Assembly (NCBI GenBank): GCA_021801255.1
Contig: JAJYYH010000042.1
Coordinates: 1 to 64,000, forward strand
Length of the DNA: 64,000 bases
Reading direction: 5' to 3'
DNA from: Pseudomonadota bacterium
Lineage (GTDB): Bacteria; Pseudomonadota; Alphaproteobacteria; Acetobacterales; Acetobacteraceae
Part shown: piece by piece, positions 40,611 through 48,540 of the stretch
How positions within the stretch are numbered: position 1 is the first letter of the stretch
Layout of the letters: each line of letters starts with the position of its first letter
Notes under the pieces: model-generated
Told to the model about the DNA's origin: nothing
Seen by the model: the letters and a program-made list of their open reading frames with translations, nothing else
The model's database searches: none
Translations under genes and position numbers: made by a program

Positions 40611-41168
40611 TCAAGCGGGCGGGGTCGCGACACCGGGCATGGCGGGCGCGTCCGTTCCCTCGCCGACATCCGGCCCCGCGGCCGAGGCAAGGCCGCGCGC
40701 CGCCACGATCTCTTGCCATAGGCGCAAGACACTCACCGCCGTGCCATCGGCGATGATGCAATGTCCCTGGCCATCAAGCGCGTAGAGCGTGGCCTCCGGT
40801 TCGCCGCGCAGCCGCCTGATCCCGTCATTGATGACCTCGAGCGCCGCGATGATCTGGTCGGGGCTCTCTAACCGGGCATGGCGCTGCATATCGGCGAGCC
40901 GGAAGGCCCGCAGCCCTGGTGCGGCCGGCATTGCCGGCTCGCGCCCAAGCTCGAAAAACACCGCGACCACCGGCAGCATCCCAGCGATCGAGGAAAGCAG
41001 AACACGCGCCTCTTCGAGGCTGCAACTAATCAGATGCTGCCGCGGCGCGGCCGGGGCGGCGGCATTCAAGCCAAAACCGAGCGCGGTCGAGATCTCGTGC
41101 TCCAGCCAGCGCCGCACGTCCGGGGGCGCGGCGCGGATTTGCTCCGGCGATAAAGTAATCCCGACCAT
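40611..41168 (-). CDS. hypothetical protein
   Basis: 185-aa ORF with normal composition between cysK and hsp20; no motif recognised. Confidence 0.65.
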   Translation of the reverse strand: MVGITLSPEQIRAAPPDVRRWLEHEISTALGFGLNAAAPAAPRQHLISCSLEEARVLLSSIAGMLPVVAVFFELGREPAMPAAPGLRAFRLADMQRHARLESPDQIIAALEVINDGIRRLRGEPEATLYALDGQGHCIIADGTAVSVLRLWQEIVAARGLASAAGPDVGEGTDAPAMPGVATPPA

Positions 41169-41200
41169 CGCTCGTTCTCCTTACTTGCCCAAACCCTGCT

Positions 41201-41707
41201 TCAGGTTGCTGCGGTCTTGATATCGATCTTCTTTTGCTGCTGCTGCGCCGCCGGGGTTTTGGGCAGTGTCAGATGCAACACACCTTTGTTGAACTCGGCA
41301 CTGATCTTGTCGCGGTCGATGCCGTCGGGCAGCGCGAAGGCCCGCTGGAACGCGCCGTACGAGCGTTCGGCGAGATAGTAGTCCTTCTCCTTGCTCTCGC
41401 TTTCCTGGCGCTTTTCACCTTTCAGCACGAGCGTGTCGCCATTGAGCGCGATTTCGATGTCTTTCTCACTCATGCCGGGTAGCTCGGCGGCGATCCGATA
41501 GGCCTCGGTATCCTCGCTGATATCAACCGCCGGCAGCGCCACAGCGGCCGCCGCCTCGCTCCGAAAGAACGGGAACGAGGGCATGCCGAAACCGGTGGTA
41601 AAGCGATCGAAAAGCCGGTCCATCTCGTTGCGGAAAGACCGGAAGACATCCGTCGAGCCGACCGGCGTCGGCGCGGCGGGCTTGACCTGGAGGGGTTCGT
41701 TGGCCAT
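41201..41707 (-). CDS. Hsp20/alpha-crystallin family small heat shock protein
   Basis: PAVDISEDTEAYRIAAELPGMSEKDIEIALNGDTLVLKGEKRQE...FNKGVLHLTLPKTPAAQQQQKKIDIK. Confidence 0.95.
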   Translation of the reverse strand: MANEPLQVKPAAPTPVGSTDVFRSFRNEMDRLFDRFTTGFGMPSFPFFRSEAAAAVALPAVDISEDTEAYRIAAELPGMSEKDIEIALNGDTLVLKGEKRQESESKEKDYYLAERSYGAFQRAFALPDGIDRDKISAEFNKGVLHLTLPKTPAAQQQQKKIDIKTAAT

Positions 41708-41743
41708 CGCTCGATCTCCTTGATTGCATAGAGAACAACAGTT

Positions 41744-41779
41744 TCCGTTGCGCCGGGGCAACGCAACGGACCCCGGCGC
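41744..41779 (-). promoter_or_regulatory. Overlapping, mutually exclusive hairpins in hsp20 5' leader
   Basis: mRNA sense GCGCCGGGG-TCCGTTGCG-TTG-CCCCGGCGC-AACGGA: two alternative 9-bp pairings in a-b-a'-b' order. Confidence 0.6.
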
Positions 41780-41892
41780 ATATTCAATCATGGCCGCATC
41801 CGCCGCGCGGCGCATTGACCTGGATCAGAGACGATCCTTGACGCGGCGTTCGCTAAGGCGGTGTTAAGAAATAAACGCCGCATGGCAATTAT

Positions 41893-42006
41893 CAGACCAG
41901 GGGCTTCGCCCCTGCCCCCACCAAAGGCAAGGCCTTTGGAAACCTTCCCGAAACGCGGGTCTGGGGCCGCTGGCCCCAGCGGGTCCAGGGCAGTGCCCTG
42001 GTCTTG
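41893..42006. repeat. Multi-hairpin intergenic repeat, copy D
   Basis: CAGGGGC-TTC-GCCCCTG, CCAAAGGC-AAG-GCCTTTGG, CTGGGGCC-GCT-GGCCCCAG, CCAGGGC-AGT-GCCCTGG. Confidence 0.9.
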
Positions 42007-42033
42007 TTTTAATGCGATATTTCTACACGAGCC

Positions 42034-43698
42034 CTAAGGCGCCTCCGCGGGCAGCACCGGGCGAAAGCGCGCTGGAAGCTCCGCGAGGCTTTCCGGCGTA
42101 TCGACATCACGCAACACCGCCTCCTCGCCGATTTCCACCTCGGCTACCTGCTCGGCGTGACGGGCGAGGAGGGCACGCGCCCCGGTATCGCCGGAAAGTG
42201 CTCGCATCTCGGCGAAAAATCCCCGGTCCCAGAGGATCGGATTCCCCCTCTGGCCGCGATGGGTCGGCACCACGATCCGCCGCCCCTCATCGGGATCGTA
42301 GGCCGCGACCAGCCGCTCGATGACGCGCGCGGTGATAAGCGGCATGTCGCCCAAACACACCAGCGCCGCCGCGACCTCGGCGGGCAATGCGGAGAGGCCG
42401 GCGCGCAGGCTTGCCGACAGCCCCTCGGCATAATCCGCCGCCTCGACAAACTCGATTTGCCGCCCGCGCAGCGCGGCGCGGACATCCGCCCCGCGATACC
42501 CGAGCACGACGACAATCGGCCGGGCCGGGGAAGACAGCAGATTGTCCACCACGCGCGCGATGATCGGCTTGCCGGTACGGTCGGCGAGCAGCAATTTATG
42601 ATGTGGCGCCATGCGCGACGACCGCCCGGCGGCCAGCACGACGGCGGCGATGCAAGGCCGCCCCGGCGCCGCCGCCACAACCGCCGCTGGCACCGCCCGC
42701 GCCCTCGGCAGCGGCCGGGCGCTGATATCCTTGAGGAGACCACCGACTCCAAGCCGCGTCACCTCCGCCGGCCCGACATCGAGGCCGGCGGCGAGGCGTC
42801 GCAGCACGAAATCGATGCCGTTGGGCTTCGGGCTGCCGGCGCAACCGGGCAGCACCAGCGCTGGCTTGGCGCCGATGTGCCCGATGCAGATCAGATTGCC
42901 GGGATCGACCGGCATGCCGAAATGGCGGATCTCGCCGCCCGCCCGCACAATCGCCATTGGCCCGACATCGCGCCGATCGACCACCGCCGAGGCCCCGGCG
43001 ATCAGCAGAAGTTCGGCCCCCGCGGCTTGCAGGGCAACCAGTTCAGCGCTGATCGCTGCTTCCTCGTGCTTGCAGCGTCGCGGCGGGAGCAAGCTGCCAC
43101 CAAGCCCGTTGATGCGCGCCTCGGTCGCCGCGATGGTGTTTTCGGCAATGCTTTCCTTGAGCCCCGGCAATTCGGTGAGCACCAGCCCGACCTTGAGCGG
43201 GCGGAAGGGATGCACCGCCAACATCGGCCCGGCGGCGCGCGCCAACGCTTCGACGCGGGCGAGTTTTTCTTCTCCAACCGCAAAGGGGATGATTTTTACG
43301 GTCGCCACCATCTCGCGTGGGGCAACGAGGCTGCCATCCGCGAGCGTCCCGAGGGTGAGCGCTTCATCGACGGCATTGAGCCGATCGACGGCCGCGCGAT
43401 CGACAATGAACAGGCCGCGCGCCGCCGCACTCAGATTGACCCGCCCGGTGCCGGCGCGGCTGGCCACGATCCCCGGCGCTGAAAGCGCCGCGGCGAGCCG
43501 GCTCGCCGCCTCGTTCTCGCCGACATCGCCGGCTTCGAGCTTCGCCGCGATGACCTGCTCATAGCCAGCCTCGCGCAAAGCAGCGACGGCGTCGGCGTCG
43601 AGCACCGTGCCTTTCTTGATCACGCGCCCCGGCAGGCGAAGCGTGTGCGCGAGGATCGCACCCTCGGCCTCGCCCAGCGCCACGCCGCCGAAAATCAC
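42034..43698 (-). CDS. molybdopterin-binding (MoeA-like) / MocA-like NTP transferase fusion
   Basis: IFGGVALGEAEGAILAHTLRLPGRVIKKGTVL N-domain and AAVVLAAGRSSRMAPHHKLLL nucleotidyltransferase C-domain; GTG start at 43698 (alternative 43707). Confidence 0.9.
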   Translation of the reverse strand: MIFGGVALGEAEGAILAHTLRLPGRVIKKGTVLDADAVAALREAGYEQVIAAKLEAGDVGENEAASRLAAALSAPGIVASRAGTGRVNLSAAARGLFIVDRAAVDRLNAVDEALTLGTLADGSLVAPREMVATVKIIPFAVGEEKLARVEALARAAGPMLAVHPFRPLKVGLVLTELPGLKESIAENTIAATEARINGLGGSLLPPRRCKHEEAAISAELVALQAAGAELLLIAGASAVVDRRDVGPMAIVRAGGEIRHFGMPVDPGNLICIGHIGAKPALVLPGCAGSPKPNGIDFVLRRLAAGLDVGPAEVTRLGVGGLLKDISARPLPRARAVPAAVVAAAPGRPCIAAVVLAAGRSSRMAPHHKLLLADRTGKPIIARVVDNLLSSPARPIVVVLGYRGADVRAALRGRQIEFVEAADYAEGLSASLRAGLSALPAEVAAALVCLGDMPLITARVIERLVAAYDPDEGRRIVVPTHRGQRGNPILWDRGFFAEMRALSGDTGARALLARHAEQVAEVEIGEEAVLRDVDTPESLAELPARFRPVLPAEAP

Positions 43699-43704
43699 GC
43701 CGCC
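43693..43704. repeat. 12-bp direct repeat (AATCACGCCGCC), left copy
   Basis: Identical to 44580-44591; spans the ORFan stop / mocA-like start. Confidence 0.9.
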
Positions 43705-44585
43705 CACCCGAAATCACGCAGCAGAAATCCGATCAGCGAGACGGCCAGCGAAGCGTCTTCATTCGAGAGAGAGCGAATTTCCTGCCCCTTCCCCGCTTGG
43801 CATTCCCGCTCCGAAGATTTGCCGCGCGGATGGAGGCGGTTGATGACGGAAGCGGCGTTTGCGATGGCAACGCGATCTTTGGGAACTTTATTCACCAACT
43901 TACCCAAATCCTTGGCGGTGTCGGCGACGCCGATAGTCGGCAGCCACGCGGCGAGCAGCAGCCGGGCAAATTCGCGAGAGACATCGACAACGGATTCGGC
44001 GATCTGGATGGGCGCCACGTCCACCACTTTCTCGAACCCTTCTTGGATTTCCTTCTTTTTCTCCGGGGGCAGTTTTTCTTCAATCAGTTCCGGCAGTGTT
44101 CCGAGTGTGGACATGGATTTCAGCGTAAATAACGTTTCACGGGTAAACAGAAGCTCCATGTCTACGATACGCCAAGGAGTGATAAAATCCCCACCTCCAA
44201 GAAAAATAACCGAAATACGTTTCATATTTACCAAATTATTGTGGGAATAATTTGTATAAAATTCAAATTCATTATTATGTTTTTGTCCTGCGCTAGATGG
44301 AGTAAAGGGAGAGGGGAATCTACCAAAATCCGCGTAAATTTGATTATGCGGATATGCAGAGTAATGTTCGTAAATTCGTCCCCTTCTAATCCGGCTTGTC
44401 GGGTCGAACGAATCTTCTCGGAAGAGAGTCCTAAAATTTGGCGTAATTTGTGAAAACTCCGGCTTTCCTTCCTTGATTGAACAGGAAAAAACTTCCGAAA
44501 GATGTGGCTGCGGGTCTATCGCAGAAAATCGCTCGTTAACCCCCTCAAAAACAATAGAAGAGCTATGGTGAATCGCCAGAATCAC
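43695..44585 (-). CDS. ORFan protein of unknown function (296 aa), low-GC insertion
   Basis: Uninterrupted ORF, GTG start overlapping xdhC stop, stop overlapping mocA-like start; 5' half visibly AT-rich against a GC-rich background; no family recognised. Confidence 0.75.
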   Translation of the reverse strand: MILAIHHSSSIVFEGVNERFSAIDPQPHLSEVFSCSIKEGKPEFSQITPNFRTLFREDSFDPTSRIRRGRIYEHYSAYPHNQIYADFGRFPSPFTPSSAGQKHNNEFEFYTNYSHNNLVNMKRISVIFLGGGDFITPWRIVDMELLFTRETLFTLKSMSTLGTLPELIEEKLPPEKKKEIQEGFEKVVDVAPIQIAESVVDVSREFARLLLAAWLPTIGVADTAKDLGKLVNKVPKDRVAIANAASVINRLHPRGKSSERECQAGKGQEIRSLSNEDASLAVSLIGFLLRDFGWAA

Positions 44586-44591
44586 GCCGCC
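44580..44591. repeat. 12-bp direct repeat (AATCACGCCGCC), right copy
   Basis: Identical to 43693-43704; spans xdhC stop / ORFan start. Confidence 0.9.
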
Positions 44592-45280
44592 GCCTTCCGC
44601 CCCATCGCGGCGCCGCGCCGCACCGCGACGATTTCGGCGAGGATGGCGAGCGCGATTTCGGGCGCGGTGACGGCTTCGATATCGAGCCCCACGGGGCCGT
44701 GGATGCGCGCCAGCGTCGCCTCGTCATGGCCCAGTTCACGAAGCCGCTTGAGCCGCGCCGCGTGGGTTTTGCGTGAGCCCAGCGCGCCGATATAGAACGC
44801 CTCCGAACGAAGGGCCGCGTCGAGCGCCGGGTCGTCAAGTTTTGGGTCATGGGTCAGCGTCACCACGGCGCTGCGGCTGTCGGGGGCGAAGGCGTCCATC
44901 GCCTCGTCCGGCCAGGCGGTGGTGATGGTGACGCCGGGGAAGCGCTCGGTGGTGGCGAAGGCGCCGCGCGGGTCGATCACCGTCACGCCGAAGCCAAGCC
45001 CGGCCGCCATCGGCGCGAGCGCCTGCGCGATATGCACAGCACCGACCACGGCGAGGCGCGGCGGCGGGTTGAACACCTGGAGAAACCAGCGCTCGCCGCC
45101 GATCTCGACGGTCTCGGCGGCATCCGCGCGCAACGCCGCCCGCGCCGCCGCGTTCAGCGCGGGATCGGCGTCGGGGTCGGGCAGCAGGCGTTCGGTGCCG
45201 TCGGGCAGGCGGGTGGCGCGGACGATCGGGCGTTTTGCCGCCCGCGCCGCTTGCAGCCGGGCGAGGGTTTCCGGCGTCAT
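44582..45280 (-). CDS. XdhC family protein (C-terminal Rossmann-type XdhC domain)
   Basis: RLAVVGAVHIAQALAPMAAGLGFGVTVIDPRGAFATTERFPG...FYIGALGSRKTHAARLKRL. Confidence 0.93.
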   Translation of the reverse strand: MTPETLARLQAARAAKRPIVRATRLPDGTERLLPDPDADPALNAAARAALRADAAETVEIGGERWFLQVFNPPPRLAVVGAVHIAQALAPMAAGLGFGVTVIDPRGAFATTERFPGVTITTAWPDEAMDAFAPDSRSAVVTLTHDPKLDDPALDAALRSEAFYIGALGSRKTHAARLKRLRELGHDEATLARIHGPVGLDIEAVTAPEIALAILAEIVAVRRGAAMGRKAAA

Positions 45281-45615
45281 CCGAGCTTCTCCACGAACAC
45301 CTTGACCTTGCCGCCGCAGGCCAGCCCGACTTCCCAGGCGCGCTCGTGGGTGACGCCAAAATCGAGCAGTTGCGGCGCGCCGGTGGCGATGGTTTTGCGC
45401 GCCGCCTCGGCGACCGCGCCCTCGATGCAGCCGCCGCTCACCGAGCCCGCCATGCGCCCGCTCAGGCTCACCGCCATCTGGCTGCCGGCGGGGCGCGGCG
45501 AGGAGCCCCAGGTTTCCGTGACCGTCGCGAGCGCCACATCCTCGCCCGCCGCCTTCCACGCGGCCGCCAGCGACAGCACGTCCTCGGCCTCAAAGGTCTC
45601 GTTTTGGGTGTTCAT
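45277..45615 (-). CDS. XdhC/CoxI N-terminal family protein
   Basis: VALATVTETWGSSPRPAGSQMAVSLSGRMAGSVSGGCIEGAV. Confidence 0.93.
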   Translation of the reverse strand: MNTQNETFEAEDVLSLAAAWKAAGEDVALATVTETWGSSPRPAGSQMAVSLSGRMAGSVSGGCIEGAVAEAARKTIATGAPQLLDFGVTHERAWEVGLACGGKVKVFVEKLG

Positions 45616-46808
45616 GACATTTTCCTCATCGCATCCCGCGCCGGGGCTGGGCGGGAGAGCAGGTCAACGAGCGCGCGCAGGCTCGCCAGATTATGCACCG
45701 GGCGGAATTCGTCCACATAGGGCAGCATGGCGCGCACACCTTGCGATTTGGGTTGGAAGCCTTCCCAGCGCAACAGCGGATTGAGCCAGATCAGGCGCCG
45801 GCAGGAGCGGTGCAGGCGGTCCATGTTTTCGGCCAGGCCGACCGCGCCGTCGCGATCGAGCCCGTCGGTCACCAGCAGCACCACCGCGCCCTGGCCGAGC
45901 ACGCGCCTGGCCCAGCGCCGGTTGAACTGCGCCAAAGCCTCACCGATGCGCGTCCCGCCCGACCAGTCGGGAACGATTTGGGCGATCATCTGAAACGCCA
46001 CCTCGGGATCACGGTGGCGAAGCTGGCGGGTGATGTTGGACAACCGCGTACCGAACAGGAACACCTGCACCCGTTCGCGGTCATTCGCGACGGCGTGCAG
46101 GAAGTGCAGCAGGATCTGGGCGTAGCGCGCCATCGAGCCGGAGATGTCGCAGATCACCACGAGCGGCGGCGGGCGGGTCGCGCGGCGGGCGCGCGCCAGG
46201 CTCAGGATTTCGCCGCCCCCGCGCAGGCCGGCGCGGAGCGTGGCGCGGAGATCGATCAGCGCGCCTCTCGGGTCGGGGCGACGGCGGCGGATGGGCCTGG
46301 CATCGAGCGGCAGCGTGAGGCGGCGGATATCCGCTTTGGCGGCGACGATCTCGGCCGCGCTCATCGCCTCGAAATCCATGGTTTGCAAGCGTTCCTGGGC
46401 GCTTGCGGTCAGCACCGCGTCGAGTTGTGGCGGCTCGGGGATGGCCTCGGGGGCGATACGCGGGCGCGCGAAGGCCTCGGCGACACGGCGGGCGGCAGGG
46501 TTTTTGCGCGGCTCGGGCGGCTCCTTGCGGCCCTCCATCAGCGCCATGGCGGCAGCGTGGCGGGCGGCGGTGCTATCGCGCCAGAACAGGGCAAAAGCCT
46601 GGTCGAAAATCTCGCGATGCTCGCGCCGATGCACCATGGTGGTGGCCAGCGCCGCCTTGGCCTCGTTTTTTTCCATAAGATCGATGCGGGTCAGTGCCTC
46701 GGCCGCGGCCAGGGTTTCGGCGGGGCCGACGGGCAACCCGGCGCGGCGCAGGAGATGGCCGAACTGCATGACATTGGCCAGCAACTGGCCGTTTTCAGAA
46801 TGACTCAT
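45612..46808 (-). CDS. CoxE-like VWA domain protein
   Basis: VVICDISGSMARYAQILLHFLHAV MIDAS motif; cluster context. Confidence 0.92.
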   Translation of the reverse strand: MSHSENGQLLANVMQFGHLLRRAGLPVGPAETLAAAEALTRIDLMEKNEAKAALATTMVHRREHREIFDQAFALFWRDSTAARHAAAMALMEGRKEPPEPRKNPAARRVAEAFARPRIAPEAIPEPPQLDAVLTASAQERLQTMDFEAMSAAEIVAAKADIRRLTLPLDARPIRRRRPDPRGALIDLRATLRAGLRGGGEILSLARARRATRPPPLVVICDISGSMARYAQILLHFLHAVANDRERVQVFLFGTRLSNITRQLRHRDPEVAFQMIAQIVPDWSGGTRIGEALAQFNRRWARRVLGQGAVVLLVTDGLDRDGAVGLAENMDRLHRSCRRLIWLNPLLRWEGFQPKSQGVRAMLPYVDEFRPVHNLASLRALVDLLSRPAPARDAMRKMS

Positions 46809-46821
46809 CTTGAGGATCGCT

Positions 46822-46932
46822 TGCCAAAGGCAATGCCTTTGGTGGGGGTGCAGGGGGCAAAGCCCCTGCTTTCTTTCCTGGAACGCAAACCTCTTGGGGT
46901 TTGTTTGGGGGCAAAGCCCCCCGCCTGGTCAT
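46822..46932. repeat. Multi-hairpin intergenic repeat, copy E (opposite orientation)
   Basis: CCAAAGGC-AAT-GCCTTTGG, GGGGC-AAA-GCCCC, GGGGGC-AAA-GCCCCC; lies between coxD- and coxE-like genes. Confidence 0.85.
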
Positions 46933-46973
46933 TGTTCTGGACCGCAAAGCCACTTTTGATCGCATCCCGCGCC

Positions 46974-47885
46974 TCAACCGGCGCTTGCCGCCTCTTTTGC
47001 CTCGCCGACCAGGCGGGCGGCCTCGGCGCCGCGGATTTTGGCGATGTCGTCCTGATATTTGAGCAGCGCGCCGAGCGTTTCATCGACCGCGCCGGGGGTC
47101 AGCTCGACCTGGTCGAGATGGCGGAGTGCTGCCGCCCAATCGATGGTCTCGGCGACGCCGGGCGATTTGAACAAATCCGTCCCGCGCAGGCGCTGCACGA
47201 AGCCCACTACCTCGGCGGAGAGTTTTTCCGGCACCTCGGGCGCCTTGACGGCGAGGATGGCGCGCTCGCGCGGGGCGTCGGGATAATCGACCCAGTGATA
47301 GAGACAGCGGCGGCGGATGGCGTCATGCACTTCGCGGGTGCGGTTCGAGGTGATCACCACCGGCGGCGGCTCGGTGGCGCGGATAGTGCCATATTCCGGC
47401 ACGCTGATCTGGAAATCAGCGAGCAGTTCGAGCAAAAAAGCCTCGAACGGCTCATCGGCGCGATCCAGCTCGTCGATCAGCAGCACCGCTGGCGGGAGGT
47501 CCGGATCGATCGCCGAGAGCAGCGGGCGTTCGAGGAGGAATTCGCGGGTATAGATCGAGCGGGCGAGATTGTCCCGGTCGGTCTCGCCGGCGGCCTCGGC
47601 GAGGCGGATCGCCATGAGCTGGCGGGCGTGGTCCCACTCATAGGCGGCGGCGGAGAGGTCAAGCCCATCATAGCATTGCAGCCGCACCAGCCGCCGCTTG
47701 AGGCCGCCCGCCAACACCTTGGCGATTTCAGTCTTGCCGGTGCCGGGTTCCCCTTCGAGGAAGAGCGGGCGGCGCATGGTGAGCGCGAGGTGGACGGTGG
47801 TCGCGAGATCGTGATCGGCGACGTAGCCGCCTTCCGCCAAGAGCGCGGCGGTTTCGGCGACGGTGCGCGGCAGGGCGCGCGGCAC
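46974..47885 (-). CDS. MoxR/CoxD-like AAA+ ATPase
   Basis: FLEGEPGTGKTEIAKVLA, LLIDELDRADEPFEAFLLELL, NRTREVHDAIRRRCLYHWVDYP. Confidence 0.94.
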   Translation of the reverse strand: MPRALPRTVAETAALLAEGGYVADHDLATTVHLALTMRRPLFLEGEPGTGKTEIAKVLAGGLKRRLVRLQCYDGLDLSAAAYEWDHARQLMAIRLAEAAGETDRDNLARSIYTREFLLERPLLSAIDPDLPPAVLLIDELDRADEPFEAFLLELLADFQISVPEYGTIRATEPPPVVITSNRTREVHDAIRRRCLYHWVDYPDAPRERAILAVKAPEVPEKLSAEVVGFVQRLRGTDLFKSPGVAETIDWAAALRHLDQVELTPGAVDETLGALLKYQDDIAKIRGAEAARLVGEAKEAASAG

Positions 47886-48484
47886 TAGAGCATGGATCCA
47901 AGAAACAGCAGCAGGATGGCGAGGAAGATGACGCCACCGATCCAGGCCGCCAGGGGCAGCCCGAGGACGTCGGGGGGCGCCACCGGCACCGTGCCCGGGA
48001 TCATCGCCATCTCGGTCTCCGCCAGTTCCGGGGGGGCGAGGGCGGCGGCGAAGCGGTTGAAAAACTGATCGGCCAGGGATTTCGCCGTGGCGTCGATCAG
48101 GCGGGCGCCGAGTTGGGCGATCTTGCCGCCAACTTGCGCGTTCACCTCATAGCGCAGCAGCGTCGCCGCGCCGTCGGGATCGAGCCTGACCTTGGCGCTA
48201 CCCCTGGCGAAGCCGGCGACGCCGCCCTGGCCCTCACCACTGATGGTATAGGAATTCGGCGGGTCAATATCGGCAAGCTGCACCTTGCCGGTGAAACGCG
48301 CAGCGATCGGGCCAATTTTCACCGCCGCCGTCGCTTTCATCTCATTGTCGGAGGTTTTTTCCAGGCTTTCGCAGCCGGGAATGGCGGCGCGCAGCGCCTC
48401 GGGGTCGTTGAGCGCCTGCCAGACTTTTTCGCGCGGCGCGGGAATGCGCCGCTCGCCGGTCATGTCCATCGGCATTCCTTGCAC
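47885..48484 (-). CDS. CoxG-like SRPBCC protein with C-terminal TM
   Basis: MTGERRIPAPREKVWQALNDPEALRAAIPGCESLEK; C-terminal hydrophobic helix. Confidence 0.92.
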   Translation of the reverse strand: MQGMPMDMTGERRIPAPREKVWQALNDPEALRAAIPGCESLEKTSDNEMKATAAVKIGPIAARFTGKVQLADIDPPNSYTISGEGQGGVAGFARGSAKVRLDPDGAATLLRYEVNAQVGGKIAQLGARLIDATAKSLADQFFNRFAAALAPPELAETEMAMIPGTVPVAPPDVLGLPLAAWIGGVIFLAILLLFLGSML

Positions 48485-48540
48485 GATATTGCGTGGGCCC
48501 GTTATTGCGTGGCGCGGACGTTACTTGCAGGGTGCCCGGC

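Noticed and set aside
46805-47083. ORFs inside hairpin repeat copy E (e.g. 46805-47083 -, 46795-46977 -)
   Set aside because: Derived from the non-coding repeat; similar peptides arise from other copies.
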